Under the pieces are notes generated by a model. The model searched no databases, had not been told where the DNA came from, and worked only from the letters and a program-made list of their open reading frames with translations. A stretch of 64,000 nt of DNA from CADEED01 sp039930985. Its GTDB lineage: Bacteria > Pseudomonadota > Gammaproteobacteria > Steroidobacterales > Steroidobacteraceae. The position numbers and the translations under genes were made by a program. Of this stretch, positions 42,625-49,951 are shown piece after piece (within the stretch, counting starts at the first letter, position 1; every line of letters starts with the position of its first letter). The stretch lies in NCBI GenBank assembly GCA_039930985.1, contig JBDTSV010000111.1:15140-79139 (forward strand), read 5' to 3'.

Positions 42625-43308
42625 TCACTTCGGAACCTCTTCATCCATGACAGTCTTGAAAATGCCTTCCCAGAACGGTTCTTGCGGATTGTCGCCGCAG
42701 CGTTTCGCAGACTCCCTCAGGCCCTTGACTGCAGCTTTCCAGATCTTCGCGTCGACGTATTCCTTCGCTTCGGCGCGCATGGCGGCGTACATGGTGACGG
42801 CGATGCGCGGCATGAATTCGGTGGCCGCCGCATCGTCGGCTTCATCACGCAACAGCTTCCATTCCCAAACGAAGTCCGCGCATTTCATCTTGCGAATGCG
42901 GACCTTCTCTTTGTCCGTGAGCTGAGGGTCGGGTTTTGCCGCCACCGGTTTTGGCGTGGCGCCCGTGGAGGTACGAAGCTCAACCTTCATCTCGACGCTG
43001 GACTCGACCAGCTTGCCGGAAGCGTCAATGGCGGGGCGGAATCGCGCGCTCTGCAAAACTTTGACCAGTTGCGGCTCAATGGCGCTTTCGGCGGTGTTTT
43101 CGGTAACCAATACATCGTGCACGCGCCCGTCGTCGCCGACTCGTACCGTGGCCACCAATTGTCCGGCAAGCTTACGGGCGCCGATATTGATCTTCGCCGT
43201 TGACGCGGCGGCGATGATCTGCGGTTCGCTGGGCCCGGCCTGCGCCAGCACGGCGGCAGGGAGGGAAAGCAGGCAGATCGAAATTACTGCGCGTGCAGCT
43301 GAAAACAT
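42625..43308 (-). CDS. Exported protein with a TonB C-terminal-like domain
   Basis: A 227-residue protein with a signal peptide (residues 1-22, ending VLAQ). The segment about 38-110 (AGQLVATVRVGDDGRVHDVLVTENTAESAIEPQLVK, then ARFRPAID) matches the TonB C-terminal fold. Unlike a true TonB there is no N-terminal membrane anchor and no Pro-rich spacer. The C-terminal half is helical and unassigned. A role in energy transduction is therefore doubtful. It is transcribed away from the subtilisin-like gene, which ends in a large hairpin just upstream. Confidence 0.68.
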   Translation of the reverse strand: MFSAARAVISICLLSLPAAVLAQAGPSEPQIIAAASTAKINIGARKLAGQLVATVRVGDDGRVHDVLVTENTAESAIEPQLVKVLQSARFRPAIDASGKLVESSVEMKVELRTSTGATPKPVAAKPDPQLTDKEKVRIRKMKCADFVWEWKLLRDEADDAAATEFMPRIAVTMYAAMRAEAKEYVDAKIWKAAVKGLRESAKRCGDNPQEPFWEGIFKTVMDEEVPK

Positions 43309-43338
43309 GTGTGACCTGACTCCAATTCACGCAAGCGC

Positions 43339-43370
43339 GCCGCCATCCGCCCTGAGAGGCGGATGGCGGC
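43339..43370 (-). terminator. 13-bp perfect hairpin after the subtilisin-like gene
   Basis: GCCGCCATCCGCC and its exact inverse flank a six-base CTGAGA loop, about 35 bases beyond the stop of the S8 family gene. No U-run follows, so termination may need Rho. The hairpin also insulates the TonB-like gene downstream. Confidence 0.55.
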
Positions 43371-43403
43371 GGCAACAAAGCTTGTCCAGGAACCTGGGGC
43401 TTG

Positions 43404-45386
43404 TTAGAAGCCGCGAGTTGCGCGCAGCGCCCGCTGCGCGTCTACGAATCCGAAACCAGTATCGAAGTCGAACCCGTTGGCATTATCGACGCGTTGCGGC
43501 CCGATGTCGCCCCCGAAGTTGCGTAGTTTCATGTCGTCGGCAGTCAGTCGCAGGGCCCAATAAATCAAATCGGGGCTCAGGTTGCGGGGGCCAATGAAAC
43601 GCTTATGGGCGACCTGGTCACGCGCCCTCTGGTCCAGGATAAGTGCCGCCACCGCAGCCACATGCGGCGCCGAAGCCGAGGTACCGAAGAAATTTGGATA
43701 GCCGTCGGGCTCAGTGGTCCCCGGCACCTCGAATCCGAGGTCAAAGAACGCAAACGAGGTGTTGCCGCCATCCGGACCGGTGACCCCGGGCTTGATGCGC
43801 ACCGCAGGCGTGCTCAGCCTTCGTCCGTTGGGCCCGAAAAACACCGGCGCGCCACCGGCGGAGGAAAAGTAATTGAGACAGGCCGGGATGCACTGCGGAC
43901 GCAGCGGGCTGCCCCATGCGGCCGTCTGGTACCACGCGGCGGCGCCCACGGCCTCCGCCCCGGCCGCGTTGGCGTGGCCAAAGACCGTTCCGCTGGCCGT
44001 ATCGTGTTCGTCGACCGTGAAGACGCCGGCATCGAGGTCGAACCATACGTACTTGATGTAGTTAGGCGACGGCCCTTCGTACAGCTCGATGCCGATCTGC
44101 ACCTGCAGGTCTTCATCGCTGAAATTGACCATGATCGGTGTTTCCACCGCGTCGCCGCCGACGTTGGCATCGATGCCAGGAATCTGGCAGATCACCTGCT
44201 CAGGGTCGTCGGTGCAGATTTCGATGATGTCGCCGTTCATGTCGTAGAACCACACGTCAACGTCGCTCTGCGCACCGCGCCGGCCGTTCGCTGACAGCGA
44301 GGGTTGATCCCACTGAGTGGACAGCAGGGTGACACTGGAGGCCGAGGCCGTGACAGTTTGCAGACCATCCACCACGCGCCCCGAAGCGAAATCATGGCGC
44401 CGTCCCGAGACGCCTTCCTCGCTGGACAGCCTGAAGCGCGACTCGTAGGACTGACGCGCGTCGTTGCCGGCCGATGAGAAGTACGCGACGCCGTCGGCGT
44501 ACACGTCGTCCACCGCCTGCGCGATGATGCCGTCTTCGAACATCGGTTCGGAGTAATAGATGATGTCATCGACGATGACCTTCGAGCCCGCCGCGGCGAG
44601 CGCGCGAATGCCCGCGGCAAAGTCTTCCTGGCTCTCGAAGGCGGTGTAGAACGCCTGCGGCGATCCCGGCGCGACATCGTGCACGAGCTGCATCATGGCG
44701 CGACCTTCGTCCGAGCAGTCGCTGCTCGGCGCGGTGGCCAGGTCTTTGAGCACGATGACATCGCGCGGCAGGTCGTCGTTGGCGATGTCCTGCGCGGCGC
44801 GCGTGAACGGCGCGCCTTCTTCAAACGCGCCAGGCGCGCAGTCGTAGCTGTCGGACAGCACGCCGACTCGAACCCCCCTTCCGGTCACGCCGCTTTCCCG
44901 GCGCGCGAGATCCGCGTGCAGCGAGCGGTCGCCCTGTGAGACCACGGGATGCTTGCGGGTCATGGCGAGCGTGGGCCGCAGGAATTTGAGCCCATTCGTG
45001 CCGGCCATGTCGCCGAGTGCGGCTATTGGCGCCTTGCCCGACACGGCAGTCGAATGGACTACTGCGTCCTTGAGTCCTTTTGCCACCAGCTGAGTACGCA
45101 GCGCGGCGAGATCATCGCCGTAGGCGCTCACGGATACGTAACCCTGGCTCGCGCGCAGCGCCGGAAGTTTGCGCGTCAGGTTGCGCGTGACATCGGACTG
45201 CGGGAGACGCCGACGCGCGGCCGCCTTCTGCAGGACCGCGAGCGTGGCTCCGAGGCGCGCGCCGTTGCCCGACTTGGCTTCGGCTCTTGCGGCAGCGGCT
45301 TCCTGACGGGAGGCACCAGCGGCGCCGAGGGAAAAAAACACGGCCACAGCTGCCAGAGCCGCGATGGCTGATTTCTTGATGATCAT
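43404..45386 (-). CDS. S8 (subtilisin-like) family protein with Glu at the His position
   Basis: A 660-residue exported protein. Signal peptide is residues 1-25, followed by a pro-region. The subtilisin fold is indicated by Asp179 in VGVLSDSYDC and by the serine motif FFGTSASAPHVAAVAAL (Ser near 570). Where most S8 enzymes have His-Gly in HGTHVAG, this one has DEGRAMMQLVHDVAPG, with Glu227 in place of the His; a His follows nine residues later. A conserved SAGND motif (YFSSAGND) supplies the oxyanion Asn. The start at 45386 follows a GGGGGG stretch and gives the signal peptide. Activity is uncertain. Confidence 0.83.
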   Translation of the reverse strand: MIIKKSAIAALAAVAVFFSLGAAGASRQEAAAARAEAKSGNGARLGATLAVLQKAAARRRLPQSDVTRNLTRKLPALRASQGYVSVSAYGDDLAALRTQLVAKGLKDAVVHSTAVSGKAPIAALGDMAGTNGLKFLRPTLAMTRKHPVVSQGDRSLHADLARRESGVTGRGVRVGVLSDSYDCAPGAFEEGAPFTRAAQDIANDDLPRDVIVLKDLATAPSSDCSDEGRAMMQLVHDVAPGSPQAFYTAFESQEDFAAGIRALAAAGSKVIVDDIIYYSEPMFEDGIIAQAVDDVYADGVAYFSSAGNDARQSYESRFRLSSEEGVSGRRHDFASGRVVDGLQTVTASASSVTLLSTQWDQPSLSANGRRGAQSDVDVWFYDMNGDIIEICTDDPEQVICQIPGIDANVGGDAVETPIMVNFSDEDLQVQIGIELYEGPSPNYIKYVWFDLDAGVFTVDEHDTASGTVFGHANAAGAEAVGAAAWYQTAAWGSPLRPQCIPACLNYFSSAGGAPVFFGPNGRRLSTPAVRIKPGVTGPDGGNTSFAFFDLGFEVPGTTEPDGYPNFFGTSASAPHVAAVAALILDQRARDQVAHKRFIGPRNLSPDLIYWALRLTADDMKLRNFGGDIGPQRVDNANGFDFDTGFGFVDAQRALRATRGF

Positions 45387-45482
45387 CTTGCCCCCCGAGT
45401 TATGTTGAGTCAGCGGACCCGAGCCCGCCTGCCTTCCTTGCCCGCGCGCGTATTCCGTCGCCGAAAGCCTCACGCGATTTGT

Positions 45483-46139
45483 TCAAGGAGCATGCCCGGC
45501 AAGCGTTTCGGCGGCAAGGCGCTGAATACCACCGAGGAGCAGTTCGTGAAGACGCTGGTCGGCGCCCGCTGATGCGGCGATCAGCAATTGGCGCCAGAAG
45601 CCGAGCTGGTTCGACCACCGCGGCCGCAACACCTCGGCATTTCGATCAGCGGCCGCTTCGAGAGCCGCCAGCGAACAGGCCGCCAGCGATTCGACCACGC
45701 CGATAGTGGAACCGAATACGAGGCAGGCCGCCCGTGGACGGCTGCGCGCCAGGTGCCAGCCATAAACCAGCATGCGCCGCGTGATGGAGCGCGCCTGCGA
45801 GCTCTCGAAAAATGCCGGCTCGACGCGCTGCGAGAGATCATTGACGCCGCGCGTGCGCAGCTCTAGCCATCGGGGCGCGGATGAGAGGCCGGCGTCGAAC
45901 AAGCTGAACGGCGCGGCGGACAACCGGCGCACGGCCTGCGCTGGCAAGGAGGCCCAATGCGAGCGCAGCTCCGAGAGCAAGGGCGGCGCCAGCGCGATGC
46001 TTTCGCACTCGGTGGCGCGCAGGCACAAATGTCCAAGACATTCCGCGTTGAGCTCGGCCAGCGGCGCCGGATCCACGCCCTGGGACGGCAACCAGTGGCG
46101 CCCGTCATCGCGGGTTCGCTGACTTCCTCGACTGGACAT
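45483..46139 (-). CDS. Protein of unknown function next to the insertion element
   Basis: A 218-residue, Ala/Leu/Arg-rich soluble protein with no signal or membrane helix; no family recognised. It reads as mostly helical (LCLRATECESIALAPPLLSELRSHWASL, LAACSLAALEAAADRN). The start is well supported by GGGAGGAA seven bases upstream. The IS1595-like element begins 61 bp before its start, so its promoter probably now lies partly or wholly in the element. Before insertion it would have been divergent from the FlhC-like gene. Confidence 0.65.
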   Translation of the reverse strand: MSSRGSQRTRDDGRHWLPSQGVDPAPLAELNAECLGHLCLRATECESIALAPPLLSELRSHWASLPAQAVRRLSAAPFSLFDAGLSSAPRWLELRTRGVNDLSQRVEPAFFESSQARSITRRMLVYGWHLARSRPRAACLVFGSTIGVVESLAACSLAALEAAADRNAEVLRPRWSNQLGFWRQLLIAASAGADQRLHELLLGGIQRLAAETLAGHAP

Positions 46140-46200
46140 GGCATTCCTCCCGATACACGCGAGATATCTTGCGCCGTACCCCCTTGAAAGTCATTTGCAT

Positions 46201-46240
46201 ATTTGGGAAATTTTTGGCGATTATCCCTTTGACAAACCCA
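46201..46240 (+). repeat. Left terminal inverted repeat
   Basis: 40 bp beginning ATTTGGGAAA and ending GACAAACCCA, matching the right end with two adjacent differences (positions 11-12). It also lies about 20 bp before the transposase start and should carry its promoter. Confidence 0.9.
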
Positions 46241-46264
46241 GCTGGACGTGGGAATATGCTTCCC

Positions 46265-47152
46265 ATGAACAACATGACTGCCAAGCACTTCCACGATGAC
46301 GACGCCGCCCGGGCGTATCTGGAAAGCGTGCGCTGGCCGAACGGCCCGATCTGCCCCCACTGCAAGAGCGATAACGAATACCGCTTAGAAGGTGAGGCGC
46401 ATCGCAAGGGTCTTTTGAAGTGTGGCGACTGCCGCAAGCAGTACAGCGTGACTGTGGGCACCGTGTTCGAGCGCTCCAAGATCCCACTCAGCAAGTGGCT
46501 CATGGCCGCTTACCTCCTGTGCTCGTCCAAGAAGGGCATGAGCGCTCACCAGTTGAGCCGCACCTTGGGCCTTACCTATAAGACCGCGTGGTTCCTGGCG
46601 CATCGCATTCGCTTTGCGATGGCGGATAGCACCGGCGGCTTGATGGGTTCGGGCGGCGGATCAGTCGAAGCTGACGAGACGTACATTGGCACCAAGAAGG
46701 GCGCGACGAAGCGTTCGGGCGCTGGTCACAAGAATCAGGTGTTCGCCCTGGTTGAACGCAATGGCCGCGTGAAGTCCCGCCATGTCACGAACTTCGCGCA
46801 GATCGGCGCAACACTTCGGGACTCTGTGGCCCCGGAAGCCACGCTCTACACGGACCAAGCGAAGATGTACCGCAAGCTTGGCAAGCAGTTCGCCAAGCAT
46901 GAGTCGGTGAACCACTCCAAGTGGGAGTGGAAGCGTGGCGAAGCCCACACGAACACGATTGAAGGTGTTTTCAGCGTGTTCAAGCGCGGCATGATTGGCA
47001 CGTACCAGCATTGCGGCGAACAGCACTTGAAGCGCTACTTGGCGGAGTTCGACTTCCGCTACAACAACCGCGTCGCGCTCGAGATTTCGGACAAGCAGCG
47101 CATGAATAACGCGCTGGCTGGAATCGAAGGTAAGCGCCTGACGTACAAATAG
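46265..47152 (+). CDS. IS1595-family transposase (ISXO2-like)
   Basis: DDE-type transposase of 295 residues. An N-terminal zinc ribbon (CPHC at 30-33, CGDC at 53-56) precedes a helix-turn-helix (MSAHQLSRTLGLTYKTAWFLAHRI). The catalytic ISXO2-like domain begins with the first Asp in EADETYIG (Asp137). The second Asp is in LYTDQAKMY, and the last residues are in HTNTIEGVFSVFKRGM, where IS1595 enzymes have Asn/Glu-Gly. It appears intact and potentially active. Start at 46265 (MNNMTAKHFH); an ATG nine bases upstream is an alternative. It is followed by a small hairpin. Confidence 0.93.
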   Translation: MNNMTAKHFHDDDAARAYLESVRWPNGPICPHCKSDNEYRLEGEAHRKGLLKCGDCRKQYSVTVGTVFERSKIPLSKWLMAAYLLCSSKKGMSAHQLSRTLGLTYKTAWFLAHRIRFAMADSTGGLMGSGGGSVEADETYIGTKKGATKRSGAGHKNQVFALVERNGRVKSRHVTNFAQIGATLRDSVAPEATLYTDQAKMYRKLGKQFAKHESVNHSKWEWKRGEAHTNTIEGVFSVFKRGMIGTYQHCGEQHLKRYLAEFDFRYNNRVALEISDKQRMNNALAGIEGKRLTYK

Positions 47153-47523
47153 CTGGTAGCGAAGCTCCTCAAACCCAAAGCAACAAGAAGAAGTGAGGAG
47201 TGGAAGCAGCTGGAGCTGCTTGAGTAGTAAGGGTTATGCCATCTCACATTTGTTGTCGGAATGTGCAGCCGATCACGTATGGCGGGCGGCATTCTAGCGG
47301 CCCAGGTGCTCTTTGGCTGTTAAGTGCCTGTATTCAAAGTGCATATACTGCTTTGAGTTTTGGAGAGTTGGCCTCAATATCTCGTCCGCTGGTAAGTCCT
47401 CGATCACCGCGACGCCGTCAAAAGTATCGTAAGCCTGATGTAAGCAGGCCGGCCCGAGGGTCAGCAGACTCAATCCCCGCTCATGCGGGGATTTTTCTTT
47501 GTGTTGTTAGTTAGACTCTGCCG
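47153..47523. other. Non-coding segment between transposase and DUF3800 gene
   Basis: 370 bp without a convincing gene. It contains a perfect 8-bp hairpin (47204-47221, AAGCAGCT/AGCTGCTT) just after the transposase, a looser CTCCTCA/TGAGGAG pair around it, a small GCCTG/CAGGC hairpin near 47434-47452 and the intrinsic terminator at 47472. The terminator implies a transcript ending there, which could be an RNA specific to the element. Confidence 0.45.
47472..47500 (+). terminator. Intrinsic terminator inside the element
   Basis: AATCCCCGC and GCGGGGATT arms with a TCAT loop, then TTTCTTT. It is a classical Rho-independent terminator about 25 bp before the DUF3800 start and would separate transposase-region transcription from that gene. 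Confidence 0.75.
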
Positions 47524-48186
47524 ATGCCCGGCGAATGCACTATCTATCTCGATGAGAGCGGCGATCTTGGTTTCAAGTTTGATGCGCCGTATAGGAATGG
47601 CGGATCCAGTCGTCACATAACTTTAGCTGCCGCCATTTGCGATGGCGACTCAGACAAATACTTAAACCGTTTCATTACTGATTTCTATTCAGCCAGAGGC
47701 ATCAACGCCGGCACGGAAAAGAAATGGGTAGATCTTCGTCCAGCCAGCCGCGTTGACTTCGCAACTAGGGCCGCAAAACTTCGCGCGACTCATCGCGGAA
47801 TACGGTTCGCCTGCATCAGCGTATTTAAACAAAAAGTGCAGCCGCACATCCGGAAGGACCCCAACAAACTGTACAACTACATGGCATCGCTGATGCTGAT
47901 GCCGTTCATGAAGACCTATGACAAAGTGCTTTTTGTCCCAGATAACAGATCAATTCGAGTTGAGACAGGGAACAGCCTTCATGACTATATGCAGACCAGC
48001 CTATGGTTTGATCACAACGTAAACACAGTCCTGACAGCTGACCCGCGGGAAAGCACTTTCGAGAAGCCGCTGCATTTCACCGACTATTTGTGCGGTTCGT
48101 TCCAAACGCACTATGAAGATAATGAATCAGACGCTAGAAACGCCCTAAATCCCTGCACCACTTGCAACAGGCTGTTCTTTCCTTAG
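47524..48186 (+). CDS. DUF3800 domain protein (passenger)
   Basis: A 220-residue soluble protein of the DUF3800 family. The N-terminal YLDESGDLGF motif (residues 8-17) is diagnostic. The fold is thought to be RNase-H-like with acidic residues at the active site; further candidates here are VPDNRSIRVE near residue 140 and DYLCGSFQTHYE near the C-terminus. DUF3800 genes occur often on mobile elements and near defence genes, but no activity is established. Codon use is visibly more AT-rich than the chromosomal genes. It is convergent with the 81-residue gene, whose stop is 6 bp away. Confidence 0.85.
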   Translation: MPGECTIYLDESGDLGFKFDAPYRNGGSSRHITLAAAICDGDSDKYLNRFITDFYSARGINAGTEKKWVDLRPASRVDFATRAAKLRATHRGIRFACISVFKQKVQPHIRKDPNKLYNYMASLMLMPFMKTYDKVLFVPDNRSIRVETGNSLHDYMQTSLWFDHNVNTVLTADPRESTFEKPLHFTDYLCGSFQTHYEDNESDARNALNPCTTCNRLFFP

Positions 48187-48192
48187 CTTTCT

Positions 48193-48438
48193 TTAGCTCT
48201 CTTTTCCCTTCTCGACTTCAGACTCACCGGCGGAAAGGTCTAAATCGACTAGAGCAGCCTGCATGCCTCTAAGTTTTTCGTCACTTAAAGCAAAAACCGC
48301 CTGCTGCAAAATTCGCTCTGCTGTTTCTGCTTCGTTCTTTCCGAAGCGATGAGTTTGAGTAAGTTTCTCAAGCAGCGCCCAAACACCAGGCGTTGTGGCG
48401 ATTCGTATGGAGACAGACTTGATCGTGTTCTTAGCCAT
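48193..48438 (-). CDS. Small putative DNA-binding protein (passenger)
   Basis: An 81-residue protein. The N-terminal half begins KSVSIRIATTPGVWALLEKL, a strand followed by a helix, then FGKNEAETAERILQQAVFAL. That pattern resembles ribbon-helix-helix-type proteins, but I cannot place it in a named family. The C-terminus is acidic and then basic (EKGKES). Immediately upstream lie operator-like repeats with 21-bp spacing, which would suit autoregulation. The start at 48438 is the only ATG that fits. Confidence 0.6.
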   Translation of the reverse strand: MAKNTIKSVSIRIATTPGVWALLEKLTQTHRFGKNEAETAERILQQAVFALSDEKLRGMQAALVDLDLSAGESEVEKGKES

Positions 48439-48441
48439 TTA

Positions 48442-48471
48442 GCCCACTTGGGCCGATTAACGGCCCACTTG
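48442..48471. promoter_or_regulatory. Operator-like repeats upstream of the 81-residue gene
   Basis: The word GCCCACTTG occurs at 48442-48450 and 48463-48471, exactly 21 bp apart (two helical turns), around a perfect GGGCCG-ATTAA-CGGCCC palindrome (48450-48466). The block starts 4 bp before the start codon, a natural site for self-repression. Confidence 0.55.
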
Positions 48472-48507
48472 CGTCTTAGTTGAGACACAAATAGGATAAC
48501 GCCCATT

Positions 48508-48538
48508 CGTATAGGCAAGCGTGATCCAGTCCTATACG
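48508..48538. promoter_or_regulatory. Second inverted repeat upstream of the 81-residue gene
   Basis: Perfect 8-bp arms CGTATAGG (48508-48515) and CCTATACG (48531-48538) separated by 15 bp. It may be a further operator, possibly overlapping the promoter. Confidence 0.45.
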
Positions 48539-48614
48539 GGATTAGTAGAGTTAATGTAGATTTCGCGACCCGGTTAGCAGAACGCTAGCGGGTAGTTTGA
48601 GACCTGTTAAAAAA

Positions 48615-48717
48615 GAGCAGGATCAGATTCGAACTGATGATTATCCCGGTTGCATCCATTTCTGGCCCGAGAAACCGGTTTACGAGACCGGCGCGTTAAC
48701 CACTCCGCCACCTGCTC
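48615..48717 (-). tRNA. tRNA-like gene, serine-type body with anticodon CGU (Thr) and an oversized variable arm
   Basis: A 103-nt cloverleaf can be folded on the minus strand. The acceptor stem is 7 bp (GAGCAGG/CCTGCTC). T8 is followed by a 3-bp D stem (GCG/CGC) with a GAGTGGTTAA loop. The anticodon stem is 5 bp (CCGGT/ACCGG) with loop CTCGTAA, so the anticodon is CGT (48682-48684). The T arm ATCAG-TTCGAAT-CTGAT is normal. The variable arm is 36 nt: a 6-bp stem TCTCGG/CCGGGA encloses a loop holding a CCA-GAAA-TGG mini-hairpin. The body resembles tRNA-Ser. CCA is not encoded, and a run of six T follows directly. It may be functional or decayed. Confidence 0.7.
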
Positions 48718-48730
48718 AAAGCTTCGATGA

Positions 48731-48763
48731 AGAAAACCCGGCCTTGAGCCGGGTTTTTTCTTC
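48731..48763. terminator. Bidirectional terminator-like hairpin before the tRNA-like gene
   Basis: AAAACCCGGC/GCCGGGTTTT arms around a CTTGA loop, with a T run on both strands (six T on plus, four plus TTC on minus). In the direction of the tRNA-like gene it lies between the promoter and the 5' end, where it could attenuate transcription. Confidence 0.65.
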
Positions 48764-48779
48764 TTGTCAGCTGCGGCCG

Positions 48780-48807
48780 AGTGTACAGACGCGGCAACGG
48801 TTATCAA
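48780..48807 (-). promoter_or_regulatory. Predicted promoter of the tRNA-like gene
   Basis: Minus strand TTGATA (48807-48802), 16-bp spacer, TACACT (48785-48780). Start of transcription would be near 48773, about 55 bases before the tRNA body. Confidence 0.5.
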
Positions 48808-48947
48808 GCGCCAAAACACCAGATATCGGGCCTTTTATTGCCCGCTCTCCACAACATCTTGTGGAGATCAAATGATGGGATTTGGCGACTCCTATATAGG
48901 GCTGAGTGACACCGCTAGATGTAGTGGGTCGCAAATATATTTCACGG

Positions 48948-49073
48948 TCAGCGCTTCTTATCCGGCGGCGTCTGTAGCAACCGCTCAACCACGTCTTTAA
49001 ACGGCACGGCCTTCTGGCGTCCGAACTTGGTGTTTGAGGTCCGCTTCTTTACCTTTTTCTTTGGCTTCGTCAT
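48948..49073 (-). CDS. 41-residue basic protein coupled to the two-TM gene
   Basis: A small open frame (41 residues plus stop) beginning MTKPKKKVKKR. Its ATG overlaps the stop of the two-TM protein gene (ATGA at 49070-49073), so translation is coupled. The middle reads FGRQKAVPFKDVVERLLQTPP, a plausible short amphipathic helix, and the end is DKKR. It is very basic and could bind nucleic acid or membranes. Such a precise overlap is unlikely by chance. No family recognised. Confidence 0.6.
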   Translation of the reverse strand: MTKPKKKVKKRTSNTKFGRQKAVPFKDVVERLLQTPPDKKR

Positions 49074-49882
49074 AGCTTCCGGCTTGCCGTAAGTGTTTCA
49101 ACGGTTCCGCCCCAATCTACATAGACATCCTGGATCAAGGTAGGGGCGTCATCTGAGATCACCTTGACCACCAACTTGAACTTGGCGGGAGACGGATTGA
49201 AGAAAGCACGCATCCGAATTGGAGAGATAACTCCTTCGCAAAACTTCAGCTTGCTCTCCATCCCGTCGCAACGAAGTACGTCAAAAAACACATCGAAGTT
49301 GTCTGGAATATCGATCTCACGCTCTTCCCTGAGAGACCACTGCAGCGCTAAGGCATCGAAGTTGGACACGTCCAGAGATCCGAACTCGAGAATCTGAGTT
49401 GCCGAGGTGAGAAAGGCCTTACACCCACGGACCCGAGACCCTTTAGACCGGACCCCAACCTTTACGTACTTGGCTGGGTGGTAAGTCGGATTGAGCACGT
49501 CTCTGACTTTGTGTTCAGAGATGTGCGCTGACACGTCGAAACACTCAAGCCGGTGTTCTGTGAGGTCACCAATCTCTTTGGCTTGTTGCGACAGTTTCTG
49601 TTGATCAAGCCGCCAGATTCGATAGGCCGAGAACCAGTACACAGCCCCAAACAGAACCGCAATAAGGATCACGCCGGTGATCAAGGGGATTCCCCATGTC
49701 TTGATCTCAGCCCTGATAGACGTTGCGTCGTCCAAGTACTTATAGATAGCAAGACCTCCAAGGCTGAAATACAGAAGTAACCACGCCTTGCCGTATTGCT
49801 CCCAGAAAACGTCTCGCGTGACCACAAGCGCTTCTCGCAGTCGAATCCAGACGTACCGGCGAAGCGACCAATTGGTAGCCAT
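49070..49882 (-). CDS. Two-transmembrane passenger protein of unknown function
   Basis: A 270-residue protein. A short cytoplasmic N-terminus leads into two membrane helices (AWLLLYFSLGGLAIYKYL, about residues 33-50, and LITGVILIAVLFGAVYWFSAY, about 67-87). A coiled-coil-like segment (DQQKLSQQAKEIGDL) follows. The C-terminal ~160 residues form a soluble, beta-rich domain (KYVKVGVRSKGSRVRGCKAFLT, MRAFFNPSPAKFKLVVKVISD). I do not know the family. The start at 49882 follows GGGAGA. Codon use is AT-richer than the chromosome. It forms a two-gene unit with the 41-residue protein. Confidence 0.72.
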   Translation of the reverse strand: MATNWSLRRYVWIRLREALVVTRDVFWEQYGKAWLLLYFSLGGLAIYKYLDDATSIRAEIKTWGIPLITGVILIAVLFGAVYWFSAYRIWRLDQQKLSQQAKEIGDLTEHRLECFDVSAHISEHKVRDVLNPTYHPAKYVKVGVRSKGSRVRGCKAFLTSATQILEFGSLDVSNFDALALQWSLREEREIDIPDNFDVFFDVLRCDGMESKLKFCEGVISPIRMRAFFNPSPAKFKLVVKVISDDAPTLIQDVYVDWGGTVETLTASRKL

Positions 49883-49951
49883 AAAATCTCCCTAGCTAGG
49901 GGAGTTTTTGGAGAGGTTAGCCCCAAGCTAGCGGTCATTATGCCCGCATTT

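Larger units (their letters stand above)
48718..48947. other. Non-coding leader of the tRNA-like gene
   Basis: 230 bp holding the predicted promoter (48780-48807), the hairpin at 48731-48763 and a perfect CTCCACAA-CATC-TTGTGGAG hairpin near 48848-48867. No coding frame was found here. Confidence 0.5.

Noticed and set aside
47236..47514. 92-codon open frame between transposase and DUF3800 gene
   Set aside because: Ends across the intrinsic terminator, with low-complexity composition and no ribosome site.
48615..48717. tRNA-Sec or tRNA-Leu identity for the tRNA-like gene
   Set aside because: No UCA anticodon, no 8-bp acceptor or 6-bp D stem as in tRNA-Sec; the D-arm sequence is Ser-like and not Leu-like.
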